DNA of 7,472 nt from Gracilibacteraceae bacterium (GCA_031255985.1 JAIRRL010000205.1:1-7472); one strand, 5' to 3'. Shown: positions 1 through 6,665, counted from the first letter of the stretch. The notes: generated by a model from the sequence alone, not told the origin. Program-made: numbers and translations.

Positions 1-309
1 TAACTGATGTCCGTTCCGCTTTCCAACAGATGGGTCGCGTAACTGTGACGCAAGCTGTGGATTCCGACATCCTTGTTGATTTTCGCTTTGCTCATTGCGT
101 TGCTGAAAACTTTTTGTACAAGGAAGTTTCGCCCCGGACAGGCCGAAACGCTCGCGGTATTCCGGCGTGTCGGGTACATGCCAACACTCCAGCGATTGGC
201 TCCACTTTCTGCCGGGCAGCTTTTTTACCTCGGCAATGGTTCCGGGGTCGTATTTGAAGCGGATCATGATGATCGGCGTCCGCAAGAATATTTTACCACC
301 GACCGCCAC
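1..309 (-). pseudogene. Tyrosine recombinase (phage-type integrase) remnant, internally deleted and frameshifted, running off the left edge
   Basis: Two pieces of one integrase family are visible in different minus-strand frames. From about 309 to 130 the frame reads IRFKYDPGTIAEVKKLPG, then a segment with KWSQSLECWHVPDTPEYRERFGL, which matches the N-terminal DNA-binding region of one XerC/D-like integrase family. From about 130 to the edge, one frame over, it reads NFLVQKVFSNAMSKAKINK and then GIHSLRHSYATHLLESGTDIS, the C-terminal catalytic region with the H-x-L-R-H box. The roughly 200 residues normally between them, including the first catalytic Arg, are absent, and the join is out of frame. 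The final Tyr motif would lie beyond the edge. Family membership is seen directly; loss of function is inferred from the missing core and frameshift. The start is uncertain: GTG at 309 or ATG at 267, neither with a clear ribosome binding site. Confidence 0.82.
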
Positions 310-334
310 TAAATACAAGCAGAAACTGTCCCGA

Positions 335-353
335 AATGGCAAGCGATGCCATT
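335..353 (-). terminator. Small hairpin just after the permease stop codon, possible weak terminator
   Basis: AATGGCA (335-341) and TGCCATT (347-353) form a perfect 7-bp stem with a 5-nt loop, two bases past the permease stop codon. In the direction of transcription it is followed by TTTCGGGACAG, so there is no real U-tract. It may be a weak terminator or simply an RNA-stabilising 3' hairpin. Its position at the end of the transporter operon is the main argument for it. Confidence 0.35.
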
Positions 354-355
354 CC

Positions 356-2164
356 TTATTTTACGGATGTCTCGCGGATCGCGTCTATGCCGCCGTTTTT
401 CCATCTGTTTGCCGCGCCGCGCATTGTCGCCCACGTCACGGCGAAGACGCCGGCTATGCTCGCCAACAGCGCGCGCCAGGGAAGCTCAAACGGGAACTCC
501 ACCGAGAGGCCCAAGCCTTTGTACACCGCATAAGCCGCGGCGACACCCAGCGGCAGTCCTAAAACCAGTGATTTGGCCGAGCAGAGAACGCTTTCCAGAT
601 TCAGCATTTTGCGAATCCCGTCTCTCGTCATGCCGACGCTCGTCAACACCGCGAACTCGCGGAAACGGGAGCGCATGTTTGCCGATACTGTGCTGATGAC
701 GTTCGTCAGGGCAATAAGTGTCAGCATACCGACAAAACCGTACACAAAAAACATAATCGTGTTCACGATCGTATTCACATTTTTGCTTTCTCCGCTCAGA
801 TCAAAGGAATGTAACCATATCTCGCCGCCTTCGGGCGCGGGGATCTGCGCCTGCAAAACTTTTTCGCAGTAATCCCGAAACGCGGCGGAATCCTGAACGT
901 TCGCGAACCAATAATAATTGTTCGCCGCGGATTCCGGCACGAGCAGACACAAGTCCTCCGTCGCAAAAAGCTTGATTTCTTCCGGGATTTTTGCGCCTTT
1001 CAATTCCCCGTCCAGCCGGATGGCCGGGTATTTTTCCCGCGCCGCCGCCAGCGTGTGCGGAACGGACGTCTTGTATTTGCCGCCGATTTTTTCCTGCCTG
1101 TAATTGACAAGTATGTTTGCGCCAGGCGGCGCGCCGGCCGCCGCGCACAATTCGGCGTAATGCTCATCGTCCGCGGTGATATACGACACGGTGTTGTTTT
1201 CCAACCGCGCCCCGACCCCGAAGATCGCGGCGCCGGGGTATGCGCGCAGTTTTTGCGTCACGGCCCGGACGGTCTGCGGGTCTATCGGTTCGCTATGAGA
1301 ATAATACTGCCCGGCAGCGGTCGCGTCCACATTTTGCCAAACCACGCTCGTCGTCGCCTTGATCTGCGCCCCGAAACTGCTTGCCGCGATAAACAGGACA
1401 ATGCTGACGGTCAGCGATACGACCGTAGCCCGGTAATTGCGGCGGCTGCGCTTCATGGATTTGGCCGCGAGGGCGCCCTCAAAGCCGAAAAGCAGGCGCG
1501 TCAGCTTGGAGACGCGGACAGATTTTGCCGTCGCTTTGACTTCGCTTTTTTGCCGAATCGCGTCAATCGCTGGCATTTTCGCCGCTTGCCGCGCGGGCAG
1601 CCAGGCCGCCAGCAATACCGTCGCCAGCGAGGTGATTATCGCGACGACGAACATCCACGGCGTTACGACAAACGGCAAGGCGACGTCAACGGTGAGAACA
1701 TTACCCGCCCTCAAGGTCCGGAAGGCGGCGCTTACCACGGTTAGGCCGAGCAGTTCCACCAGCAGGCCGATAAGGAGACCGGCCGGTATGCCGATTACGC
1801 TCAAAAAAATCCCTTCCGCCAAAATAATCCGGCTGATTTGTTTCTTGGTCGCGCCGACGCTTTTCAGCAGGCCGAACTGTCTCATTCGTTCGCCCGCGCT
1901 CACCCGGAACGAATTGGAAATCACAATAACCGAGGCGGCAATCACGATTCCGCCCAGAATGAGACCCAGGGCGAGAATCACCGCGGGATAACCGAGGTCG
2001 CGCCCTATCGCCTTATATATCGCCGTTCTGGCGCTCTCGCCGTAGCCGTACACCGCTGTGATCGTCGCCGTGGAAAGGGAAATGCCCAGGAGTGTCATTA
2101 CGGTGCGGGCGCGCTTGATTTTCAGCTGCGTCAGCGCCAATCTTGTCGTGAGATTCAGCTTCAC
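356..2164 (-). CDS. ABC transporter permease, FtsX/MacB-like, two FtsX domains with a large extracellular domain
   Basis: A 602-residue membrane protein that would form the transmembrane part of an ABC complex with the ATPase encoded just upstream. Predicted hydrophobic segments lie near residues 20-42, 60-84, 115-147, 165-190, 247-265, 467-492, 525-548 and 563-583. Each half has the FtsX signature on the cytoplasmic side: VSAGERMRQFGLLKSVGATK at 88-107 and SRFREFAVLTSVGMTRDGI at 499-517. About 200 residues (267-465) between segments five and six form a probable extracellular domain. The start is GTG at 2164, overlapping the ATPase stop as GTGA, with GAGGGG and GGAGAGG just upstream, so translation is probably coupled. 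FtsX permeases next to a VanR/BceR-like two-component system often serve in envelope stress or antimicrobial-peptide resistance, or in lipid or lipoprotein handling. The substrate cannot be told from sequence. Confidence 0.93.
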   Translation of the reverse strand: MKLNLTTRLALTQLKIKRARTVMTLLGISLSTATITAVYGYGESARTAIYKAIGRDLGYPAVILALGLILGGIVIAASVIVISNSFRVSAGERMRQFGLLKSVGATKKQISRIILAEGIFLSVIGIPAGLLIGLLVELLGLTVVSAAFRTLRAGNVLTVDVALPFVVTPWMFVVAIITSLATVLLAAWLPARQAAKMPAIDAIRQKSEVKATAKSVRVSKLTRLLFGFEGALAAKSMKRSRRNYRATVVSLTVSIVLFIAASSFGAQIKATTSVVWQNVDATAAGQYYSHSEPIDPQTVRAVTQKLRAYPGAAIFGVGARLENNTVSYITADDEHYAELCAAAGAPPGANILVNYRQEKIGGKYKTSVPHTLAAAREKYPAIRLDGELKGAKIPEEIKLFATEDLCLLVPESAANNYYWFANVQDSAAFRDYCEKVLQAQIPAPEGGEIWLHSFDLSGESKNVNTIVNTIMFFVYGFVGMLTLIALTNVISTVSANMRSRFREFAVLTSVGMTRDGIRKMLNLESVLCSAKSLVLGLPLGVAAAYAVYKGLGLSVEFPFELPWRALLASIAGVFAVTWATMRGAANRWKNGGIDAIRETSVK

Positions 2165-2844
2165 CTCTCCACCCCCTCGGCGCGAATGATTTTTCCGTCG
2201 GCAAGGGTGATTATCCGGTCGGCCTGGAGGGCGATACTCTCGTCGTGGGTGATAATGAGTAAGGTTTGATTGTATTTCCGGTTCGACAGTTTCAGCAGGT
2301 CGATTACCTCCCGGCTTGCCTTGCTGTCGAGATTGCCTGTCGGTTCGTCCGCGAGAATCAGGGCGGGGTCATTGATGAGCGCGCGCCCGATTGACACGCG
2401 CTGCTGCTGGCCGCCGGAGAGTTCGTGGGGCAGATGCCGCGCCCGGTCGCTGAGCCCGGTGGTTTCGAGTATTGCGCGCAGCTTTTGCCCGTCCGCTTCG
2501 CGGTTGTCCAAGAGGCGCGGGAGCATGATGTTTTCTTCGGCGGTGAGTGTGGGGATCAGATTATAGAACTGGTAAATAATCCCAATATGACGGCGGCGAA
2601 AAATCGCCAGTTCGCTTTCATTCATATCGAATATCGGTTGGCCGTCAATAATAACGCTGCCGCCGCTTGGCCGGTCCACGCCGCCGATTAAGTGCATGAG
2701 CGTTGATTTGCCTGACCCCGACGCCCCGACAATCGCGATGAATTCACCTTTTTCCACGGTAAAGCCGACGCCGGCCAGGGCCGTGACCGCCGCCGCCCCC
2801 TTGCCGTAGATCTTCGTCAGGTCTTTGACTTGCAGTATGGCCAT
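2161..2844 (-). CDS. ABC transporter ATP-binding protein, MacB/LolD/BceA-like
   Basis: A complete 227-residue ABC ATPase that powers the permease encoded immediately downstream. It shows Walker A GASGSGKST at residues 40-48, the Q-loop Gln at 92 (YQFYNL), the signature LSGGQQQR at 142-149, Walker B LILADEP at 162-168 followed by TGNLD, and the switch His at 200 (ITHD). The TGNLD stretch and overall length are typical of the MacB/LolD/BceA group that pairs with FtsX-type permeases. The ATG at 2844 has an excellent site, GGGGAGGAAGG, six to seven bases upstream. Its stop overlaps the permease start by four bases (GTGA). It follows the kinase gene after a 91-bp gap with possible regulator-binding repeats, so the transporter pair may have its own inducible promoter besides readthrough. 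Confidence 0.96.
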   Translation of the reverse strand: MAILQVKDLTKIYGKGAAAVTALAGVGFTVEKGEFIAIVGASGSGKSTLMHLIGGVDRPSGGSVIIDGQPIFDMNESELAIFRRRHIGIIYQFYNLIPTLTAEENIMLPRLLDNREADGQKLRAILETTGLSDRARHLPHELSGGQQQRVSIGRALINDPALILADEPTGNLDSKASREVIDLLKLSNRKYNQTLLIITHDESIALQADRIITLADGKIIRAEGVER

Positions 2845-2875
2845 TTGCCTTCCTCCCCGTTTTTTCTATGGCCTT

Positions 2876-2938
2876 ATTTTAACAAACCAAAGTGACGGGA
2901 CGGTGACTTTTGGGGGCCGGCAGGTGACAGTTTCGTCA
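2876..2938 (-). promoter_or_regulatory. Probable regulator-controlled promoter of the ABC transporter pair: GTCAC repeats with 11- and 21-bp spacing
   Basis: Between the kinase stop and the ATPase start, the minus strand carries GTCAC three times, at 2896-2892, 2907-2903 and 2928-2924. The spacings are 11 and 21 bp, that is one and two helical turns. The rightmost copy is also half of an inverted repeat, TGAC-N6-GTCA (2925-2938), which overlaps the kinase stop codon. About 10 bp downstream of the last copy is a possible -10 box TAAAAT (2881-2876) with no good -35, as expected for an activator-dependent promoter. Direct repeats of 11-bp period are the usual target of OmpR/PhoB-family regulators, and one is encoded two genes upstream. 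The repeats are seen; the regulator assignment is inferred. Confidence 0.5.
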
Positions 2939-3757
2939 TTTAAATAATTTCAGCGTAAACGTGGCGCCGCCGCCGCCGTTTTTGCCGTCGATCTGAACAT
3001 CGCCGTTCTGGCCGCGCATAACAGCACGGGCGAGGGGCAGCCCGATTCCGTAACCGCCGCCGCGGGAACCCTCAAAACGTTTGAACAACTTCGCGATTTC
3101 GGCGTTTGATATGCCCGCGCCGCTGTCTGTCACGCTGATCCAGGCGCAAATGGGGTTTTCACCGGATTGCACGCGAATCGCGCCGCCTGCGGGCGAGTGT
3201 TCGGAGGCGTTTTTCAAAACATTCGTCAACGCTTCGGCGGTCCAGCCCTCATCGCAGATGAATTCAGCGGTTCCGCTTGCCGTCACCGTCTGATTTTTTA
3301 CGTCAAGCAGTATTTGCAACGGTTCAAGCGCGAGAGCGACCAAAACCTCCGCCCGAACGGGCCGGCGGCCAAACTCCACTACGCCCGCGTCCAGCCTCGC
3401 CATTTTGAGCAGGGCGGCCACCAGCCATTCCGTCCGCGCGAGTTCCGTCCTGATGCCGGCGATAAACTCCGCTTGCTTGGCGGGCGGCGCGTTTTCAAGC
3501 AAATCCGCCATGATCATCATCGAGGTATACGGGGTTTTGAGTTGGTGCGAAATATCCGCGATCGCGTCTTTCAGGGCGGCTTTGTCGCGTTTGAGGGCGT
3601 CCACCTGCTCATTTTTGAGGCGGGCAAGGGTGTGAATATCGTTTTTGAGTATGGAAAAAACTCCTTCGCGGTTGTCGCGGAAGTCTACGTCCTGCCCGTC
3701 GATCACGCGGCGAATATCCGCGGACAGCTTTACGATCTGCCTCTTGTCAATCAGCAC
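2936..3757 (-). CDS. Sensor histidine kinase lacking its usual transmembrane region
   Basis: A 273-residue HisKA/HATPase kinase that would phosphorylate the response regulator encoded just upstream. The H-box is ISHQLKTP with His at residue 71. The N-box is NVLKNASEHSP with Asn 183, the G1 box is DSGAGI at 211-216, and the F and G2 boxes are LFKRF and GYGIGLPLA. The segment KLSADIRRVIDGQDVDFRDN followed by REGVFSILKND is the stretch that, in related VanS/BceS-like kinases, directly follows the second membrane helix. Here nothing hydrophobic precedes it, so about 60 residues of anchor and sensor are absent and the protein should be soluble. I chose GTG at 3757, with GGGGG about 8 bp upstream, overlapping the regulator's stop by 11 bp. 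TTG at 3766 or ATG at 3802 are alternatives, and none adds a membrane helix. Confidence 0.85.
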   Translation of the reverse strand: MLIDKRQIVKLSADIRRVIDGQDVDFRDNREGVFSILKNDIHTLARLKNEQVDALKRDKAALKDAIADISHQLKTPYTSMMIMADLLENAPPAKQAEFIAGIRTELARTEWLVAALLKMARLDAGVVEFGRRPVRAEVLVALALEPLQILLDVKNQTVTASGTAEFICDEGWTAEALTNVLKNASEHSPAGGAIRVQSGENPICAWISVTDSGAGISNAEIAKLFKRFEGSRGGGYGIGLPLARAVMRGQNGDVQIDGKNGGGGATFTLKLFK

Positions 3758-4397
3758 GATAACCAAGCCCCCGCACTGTTTCGATCTTGGCCGCGCCGCC
3801 AAGTTTTTCCCGCAGCCGCTTGATATAGACGGTCAACGTGTTGTCCTCAACAAAACTGCCCGCCGCGTCCCAAATGTATTCCAATATTTGTAAACGCGAC
3901 AGGATCCGGCCTTTGTTGTTTGCGAATGTCAAAAGGAGGCGGTATTCGAGAGCGGTCAGCTCAAGCGGCTTGCCGGCGACGGACGCCTTTCCCGCGCGCG
4001 GATCAATGGTCACAGCGCCCAAAGTCAGCGCGGCCGCCGCGCCGCTTCGGTTCAGCGCGCGCTTCACCCGCGCCAGGAATTCCCGCAAGCGGAACGGCTT
4101 TGTTATGTAATCGTCCGCGCCGCCGTCAAAGGCTTTGACGATATGGCCCTCATCGTCAACGACCGTGAGGAAAATCACGGCCGTGTCCGTGTTTTTCAGC
4201 GTTTCACGTACGTCAAAGCCCGTTCCGTCGGGGAGCTGCAGGTCAAGAATCGCGAGGTCGAATTTTGCGCCGGTCAGGGCGGCCCGGGCCTCGCCCACAG
4301 TTTTGCCATGCGCGACGCTATAGCCCTCTTGTTCAAGGGCGTAGGCAATTCCGGCCGCGATCATCGCGTCGTCTTCAACCAATAAAATCGTCTTCAA
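3747..4397 (-). CDS. OmpR/PhoB-family response regulator (VanR/BceR-like)
   Basis: A 216-residue DNA-binding regulator, the partner of the kinase encoded immediately downstream. The receiver domain (about 1-115) has the acidic pair D9/D10 (LLVEDD), phosphoacceptor D52 (LAILDLQLPDG), T78 and K100 (DDYITKPF). A complete winged helix occupies about 120-216 and ends VRGLGYRAD, the usual family ending. I place the start at TTG 4397, where the protein begins LKTILLVEDD as in relatives, with AGGAGG (4414-4409) 11 bases upstream. The in-frame ATG at 4496 would lie inside cysK and add 33 unrelated residues. Only 22 bp separate it from cysK and no promoter is visible there, so it is probably read at least partly from the cysK promoter. 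Likely targets are the GTCAC repeats before the ABC genes. Confidence 0.94.
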   Translation of the reverse strand: MKTILLVEDDAMIAAGIAYALEQEGYSVAHGKTVGEARAALTGAKFDLAILDLQLPDGTGFDVRETLKNTDTAVIFLTVVDDEGHIVKAFDGGADDYITKPFRLREFLARVKRALNRSGAAAALTLGAVTIDPRAGKASVAGKPLELTALEYRLLLTFANNKGRILSRLQILEYIWDAAGSFVEDNTLTVYIKRLREKLGGAAKIETVRGLGYRAD

Positions 4398-4419
4398 CCG
4401 GCTGCCCGCCTCCTGTTCC

Positions 4420-5352
4420 TCATTTGCTGAAAAGCGGGGTGGAGAGGTAGCGCTCGCCTGTATCGGGCAGCAAAACCACGACATTTTTGCCGGCAAATTC
4501 GGGTCTGGCGGCTATCCGGGTCGCCGCGAAAAGCGCCGCGCCTGAGGATATGCCGACCAGCAGTCCTTCCGTCGCCGCCGCCTTGCGCGCCGTTTCAAAG
4601 GCGTCCTCGTTTGTAACCGCGATGATTTCGTCAATCAAGGTCTCATCAAATACCTCCGGCACAAAACCCGCGCCAATCCCCTGAATCTTATGCGGCCCCG
4701 GTTTGCCGCCCGAAAGGACGGGGGAAGCCGCCGGCTCAACCGCGATGATCTTGATGGCCGGCGCCTTTTCTTTCAGCGCCTGCCCCGCGCCCGTCACCGT
4801 GCCGCCCGTGCCGACGCCCGCGACGAAAGCGGCGATGTCTCCGTCGGTATCGGCGAGAATTTCCCGCGCTGTTGTTTCTCTGTGAATTTTCGGGTTGGCT
4901 GGATTTTCAAACTGCTGGGGAATAAACGCGCTCGGCAAACTTGCCGCCAGTTCGTTCGCCTTGGCGATGGCGCCTTTCATCCCCTCCGTTCCCGGCGTAA
5001 GCACGACTTCCGCCCCAAGGGCCGCGACAAGCTGACGCCGCTCCACGCTCATCGTCTCTGGCATGGTCAGGATGAGTTTGTAACCTTTGGCCGCCGTGAC
5101 GAAAGCGAGGCCCACCCCGGTGTTGCCGCTCGTCGGTTCGATGACGACCGTGTCCTTTGTGAGGATTCCTTTTTCCTCGGCGTCGCTGATCATCGCATAT
5201 GCGATCCTGTCCTTCACGCTGCCCAGGGGGTTGAAATATTCGAGTTTCGCGATCAGGCGGGCCTTGACGCCTGCCGCCGCTCCGTATTTGTTCAGCTGTA
5301 AGAGCGGCGTGCGTCCGATCAAGTCTGTGAGATTCTGATAAATGTTTGCCAT
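4420..5352 (-). CDS. cysK: Cysteine synthase A (O-acetylserine sulfhydrylase)
   Basis: A 310-residue PLP enzyme that makes cysteine and acetate from O-acetyl-L-serine and sulfide in the cytoplasm. Visible landmarks are IGRTPLLQL near the start, the PLP Schiff-base Lys at 47 (NPLGSVKDR), the substrate-binding loop PTSGNTG at 73-79, QQFENPANP at 146-154, the phosphate-binding GTGGT at 181-185, GISSGAAL near 267-274, and LPDTGERYLST close to the C-terminus. Length and motifs are normal for CysK. The start ATG is supported by AGGAGG six bases upstream (5364-5359). It has its own promoter with a long palindrome over the transcription start. In Bacillus and Staphylococcus, CysK also acts as co-repressor with CymR, and a CymR-like gene lies two genes upstream, so a double role here is plausible. 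Confidence 0.97.
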   Translation of the reverse strand: MANIYQNLTDLIGRTPLLQLNKYGAAAGVKARLIAKLEYFNPLGSVKDRIAYAMISDAEEKGILTKDTVVIEPTSGNTGVGLAFVTAAKGYKLILTMPETMSVERRQLVAALGAEVVLTPGTEGMKGAIAKANELAASLPSAFIPQQFENPANPKIHRETTAREILADTDGDIAAFVAGVGTGGTVTGAGQALKEKAPAIKIIAVEPAASPVLSGGKPGPHKIQGIGAGFVPEVFDETLIDEIIAVTNEDAFETARKAAATEGLLVGISSGAALFAATRIAARPEFAGKNVVVLLPDTGERYLSTPLFSK

Positions 5353-5368
5353 TTTGCGCCTCCTGTTT

Positions 5369-5406
5369 TTTACTCATATAATACATATATGTTTTATATG
5401 AGTAAA
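5369..5406 (-). promoter_or_regulatory. 38-bp near-perfect palindrome over the predicted cysK transcription start, likely repressor operator
   Basis: The arms TTTACTCATATAA (5369-5381 on the plus strand) and TTATATGAGTAAA (5394-5406, minus-arm equivalent) match exactly over 13 bp. The 12-bp centre is itself palindromic (ACATATATGT) apart from one mismatched pair. The element starts at the end of the -10 box and would cover +1 to about +30, the classic place for a repressor. It contains the ACAYA-N9-TATGW dyad (5374-5392) also found at the cymR promoter. Transcribed, it would also form a long AU-rich hairpin just 5 bases before the ribosome binding site. CymR is the likely ligand by context; this is inference. 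Confidence 0.7.
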
Positions 5407-5434
5407 GCATAACACATTATTTTCCCTTTGGCAA
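5406..5434 (-). promoter_or_regulatory. Sigma-A-type promoter of cysK
   Basis: On the minus strand there is TTGCCA (5434-5429), a 17-bp spacer, and TATGCT (5411-5406) preceded by TGT, which makes an extended -10. Transcription would start near 5399, leaving a leader of about 47 nt before cysK. The spacing is ideal and the only start signals in this gap lie here. Confidence 0.72.
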
Positions 5435-5459
5435 GGGTTTTGCAAAAAATATTTTTATA

Positions 5460-5478
5460 ACATATCTGTTTGCTATGT
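5460..5478 (-). promoter_or_regulatory. Third copy of the ACAYA-N9-TATGW dyad, upstream of the cysK promoter
   Basis: The minus strand reads ACATA, nine bases, TATGT, the same half-sites and spacing as at the cymR and cysK operators. It lies about 26 bp upstream of the cysK -35 box and 9 bp after the stop codon of the trans-sulfuration gene. It is flanked by an outer TGCAAAA/TTTTGCA pair, so it could alternatively be the stem of an AU-rich 3' hairpin; the run TTTTTT follows about 10 bases on. The GC-poor stem makes an efficient terminator unlikely. Confidence 0.4.
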
Positions 5479-5487
5479 TTTGCAGAT

Positions 5488-6648
5488 TCATTGCCCGCTC
5501 ACCGCCGCCGCCAAATCCGCGATGAGGTCGCCGGCGTATTCGATGCCGACGGACACTCGCAGCAGACATTCGTCTATGCCCAGAGCTTCTCTTTTGGCCG
5601 CGGGCACGTCCGCGTGGGTTTGCAAAACCGGATAGGTAATGAGCGATTCGACGCCGCCCAGGCTTTCGGCGTATTTGATCAGCCGCACCCGTTCGAGAAT
5701 CAGCCGCGCGGTGGCGGCGGCGTCTGTTTTGAAGGAAATCATGCCGCTTTGGCCCGGATAGAGGACGGTTTGCACTTGCGGTTGTTTTGCGAGCCAGGCG
5801 GCAATCCGGCGGGCGTTCTCGGTTATGCGCTCCATGCGGATGGCCAGCGTTTTGACGCCGCGCTGGAGAAGAAAACAGTCCCAGGGGGCCAGACAAGCGC
5901 CGATGGTTTTGTACAGAAATCTCAATTTTTCTGACAATTCAGCCCTGCCGGTCACGAGAAACCCCGCCAGTACGTCGTTATGGCCGCCGAGGTATTTTGT
6001 GCCGCTGTGCAAAACGATGTCCGCCCCCAGTTCGAGCGGCCGCTGATAAATCGGAGTCAGGAAGGTGTTGTCCACGATGAGCAATAGGTTTTTTTCCCGG
6101 CAGACCGCGGCGATTTTTTCAAGATCAGTCGCGCGCATCATCGGATTGGTGGGCGTTTCCACAAAAAGGGCCTTGGTGCTTCCTTTAAGGCGGGCGCGGA
6201 CGGCGCCGATATCGCCGGTATCCAGATAATCCACGCTGACGCCGTTTTTTTGGGCGATATGGTCGAAAAGGCGCACCGAACCGCCGTACAGGTCGTCGGA
6301 GGCGATAATATGGTCGCCGGGAGCGAATAATTCGCATAAAACCGCCATCGCGGCCATGCCGGAGGAAAAAGCCATCGCGTCGGCGCCGTTCTCAAGCGCG
6401 GCAACGGTTTTTTCAAGCGTCTCGCGGGTAGGATTTTGCAGACGGGCATAATCGTAGCCCGTGCTTTGGCCCACGCCCGGATGGGCAAAGGTCGCCGTCT
6501 GATAAACCGGCGTGGTTATCGCCCCGGTCGTATTGTTTGCGTCCTCCGCCCCGTGAACGCAGAGAGTGTTGATATTATTGCGTATATTACGGTTATGGTT
6601 GCCGTTTTGATTGCTGTTTTGATTATGGTTATTATTCCTGTCGTCCAT
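5488..6648 (-). CDS. Trans-sulfuration PLP enzyme, cystathionine gamma-synthase/lyase family
   Basis: A 386-residue Cys/Met-metabolism PLP enzyme that would link homoserine esters, cysteine and cystathionine. It has YDYARLQNPT at 65-74 (the cofactor-binding Tyr/Arg pair), SSGMAA at 95-100, VDNTF at 192-196 with Asp 193, the PLP Lys at 218 in HSGTKYLGGHND, and AESLGGVESL at 327-336. Sequence alone does not separate synthase (MetB) from lyase (MetC/MccB) activity. Two oddities are visible. Residues 5-27 are an Asn-rich repeat before the normal family start (INTLCVHG). At residues 297-302 (YPGQSG) about 17 residues usually present between YPG and the GMISF strand are missing. The ATG at 6648 is forced: no other start codon exists before the conserved region, and a TAA closes the frame 33 bases upstream. 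The ribosome binding site (GGGGGG, 11 bases away) is mediocre. It probably reads from the cymR promoter. Confidence 0.9.
   Translation of the reverse strand: MDDRNNNHNQNSNQNGNHNRNIRNNINTLCVHGAEDANNTTGAITTPVYQTATFAHPGVGQSTGYDYARLQNPTRETLEKTVAALENGADAMAFSSGMAAMAVLCELFAPGDHIIASDDLYGGSVRLFDHIAQKNGVSVDYLDTGDIGAVRARLKGSTKALFVETPTNPMMRATDLEKIAAVCREKNLLLIVDNTFLTPIYQRPLELGADIVLHSGTKYLGGHNDVLAGFLVTGRAELSEKLRFLYKTIGACLAPWDCFLLQRGVKTLAIRMERITENARRIAAWLAKQPQVQTVLYPGQSGMISFKTDAAATARLILERVRLIKYAESLGGVESLITYPVLQTHADVPAAKREALGIDECLLRVSVGIEYAGDLIADLAAAVSGQ
6568..6636 (-). repeat. AAY-rich near-repeat coding an Asn-rich N-terminal tract
   Basis: This stretch codes for residues 5-27 of the trans-sulfuration enzyme, of which 13 of 23 are Asn, mostly alternating with His, Gln, Ser, Gly or Arg (NNNHNQNSNQNGNHNRN). 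The DNA is a degenerate 6-bp repeat of the AAYCAN type, far more AT-rich than the genes around it. It looks like a slippage product inserted at the start of the gene. The tract is probably disordered; no function is known to me. Confidence 0.75.
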
Positions 6649-6665
6649 ATGTCTCTTTGCCCCCC

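Noticed and set aside
1055..1744. A 229-residue plus-strand open frame
   Set aside because: It is antisense to the permease, rich in Arg/Gly/Asp shadow composition, and has no ribosome binding site or recognisable motif.
3758..3802. ATG at 3802 as the kinase start
   Set aside because: The extra residues are the regulator's C-terminal coding region in another frame, with no ribosome binding site; it still supplies no membrane helix.
4398..4496. ATG at 4496 as the start of the response regulator
   Set aside because: It lies within cysK and adds 33 residues unlike any receiver domain; TTG at 4397 with AGGAGG upstream gives the normal N-terminus.
5424..5437. Hairpin CCCTT-N4-AAGGG as a terminator after the trans-sulfuration gene
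   Set aside because: The stem is only 5 bp, no U-tract follows on the minus strand, and it overlaps the cysK -35 box.
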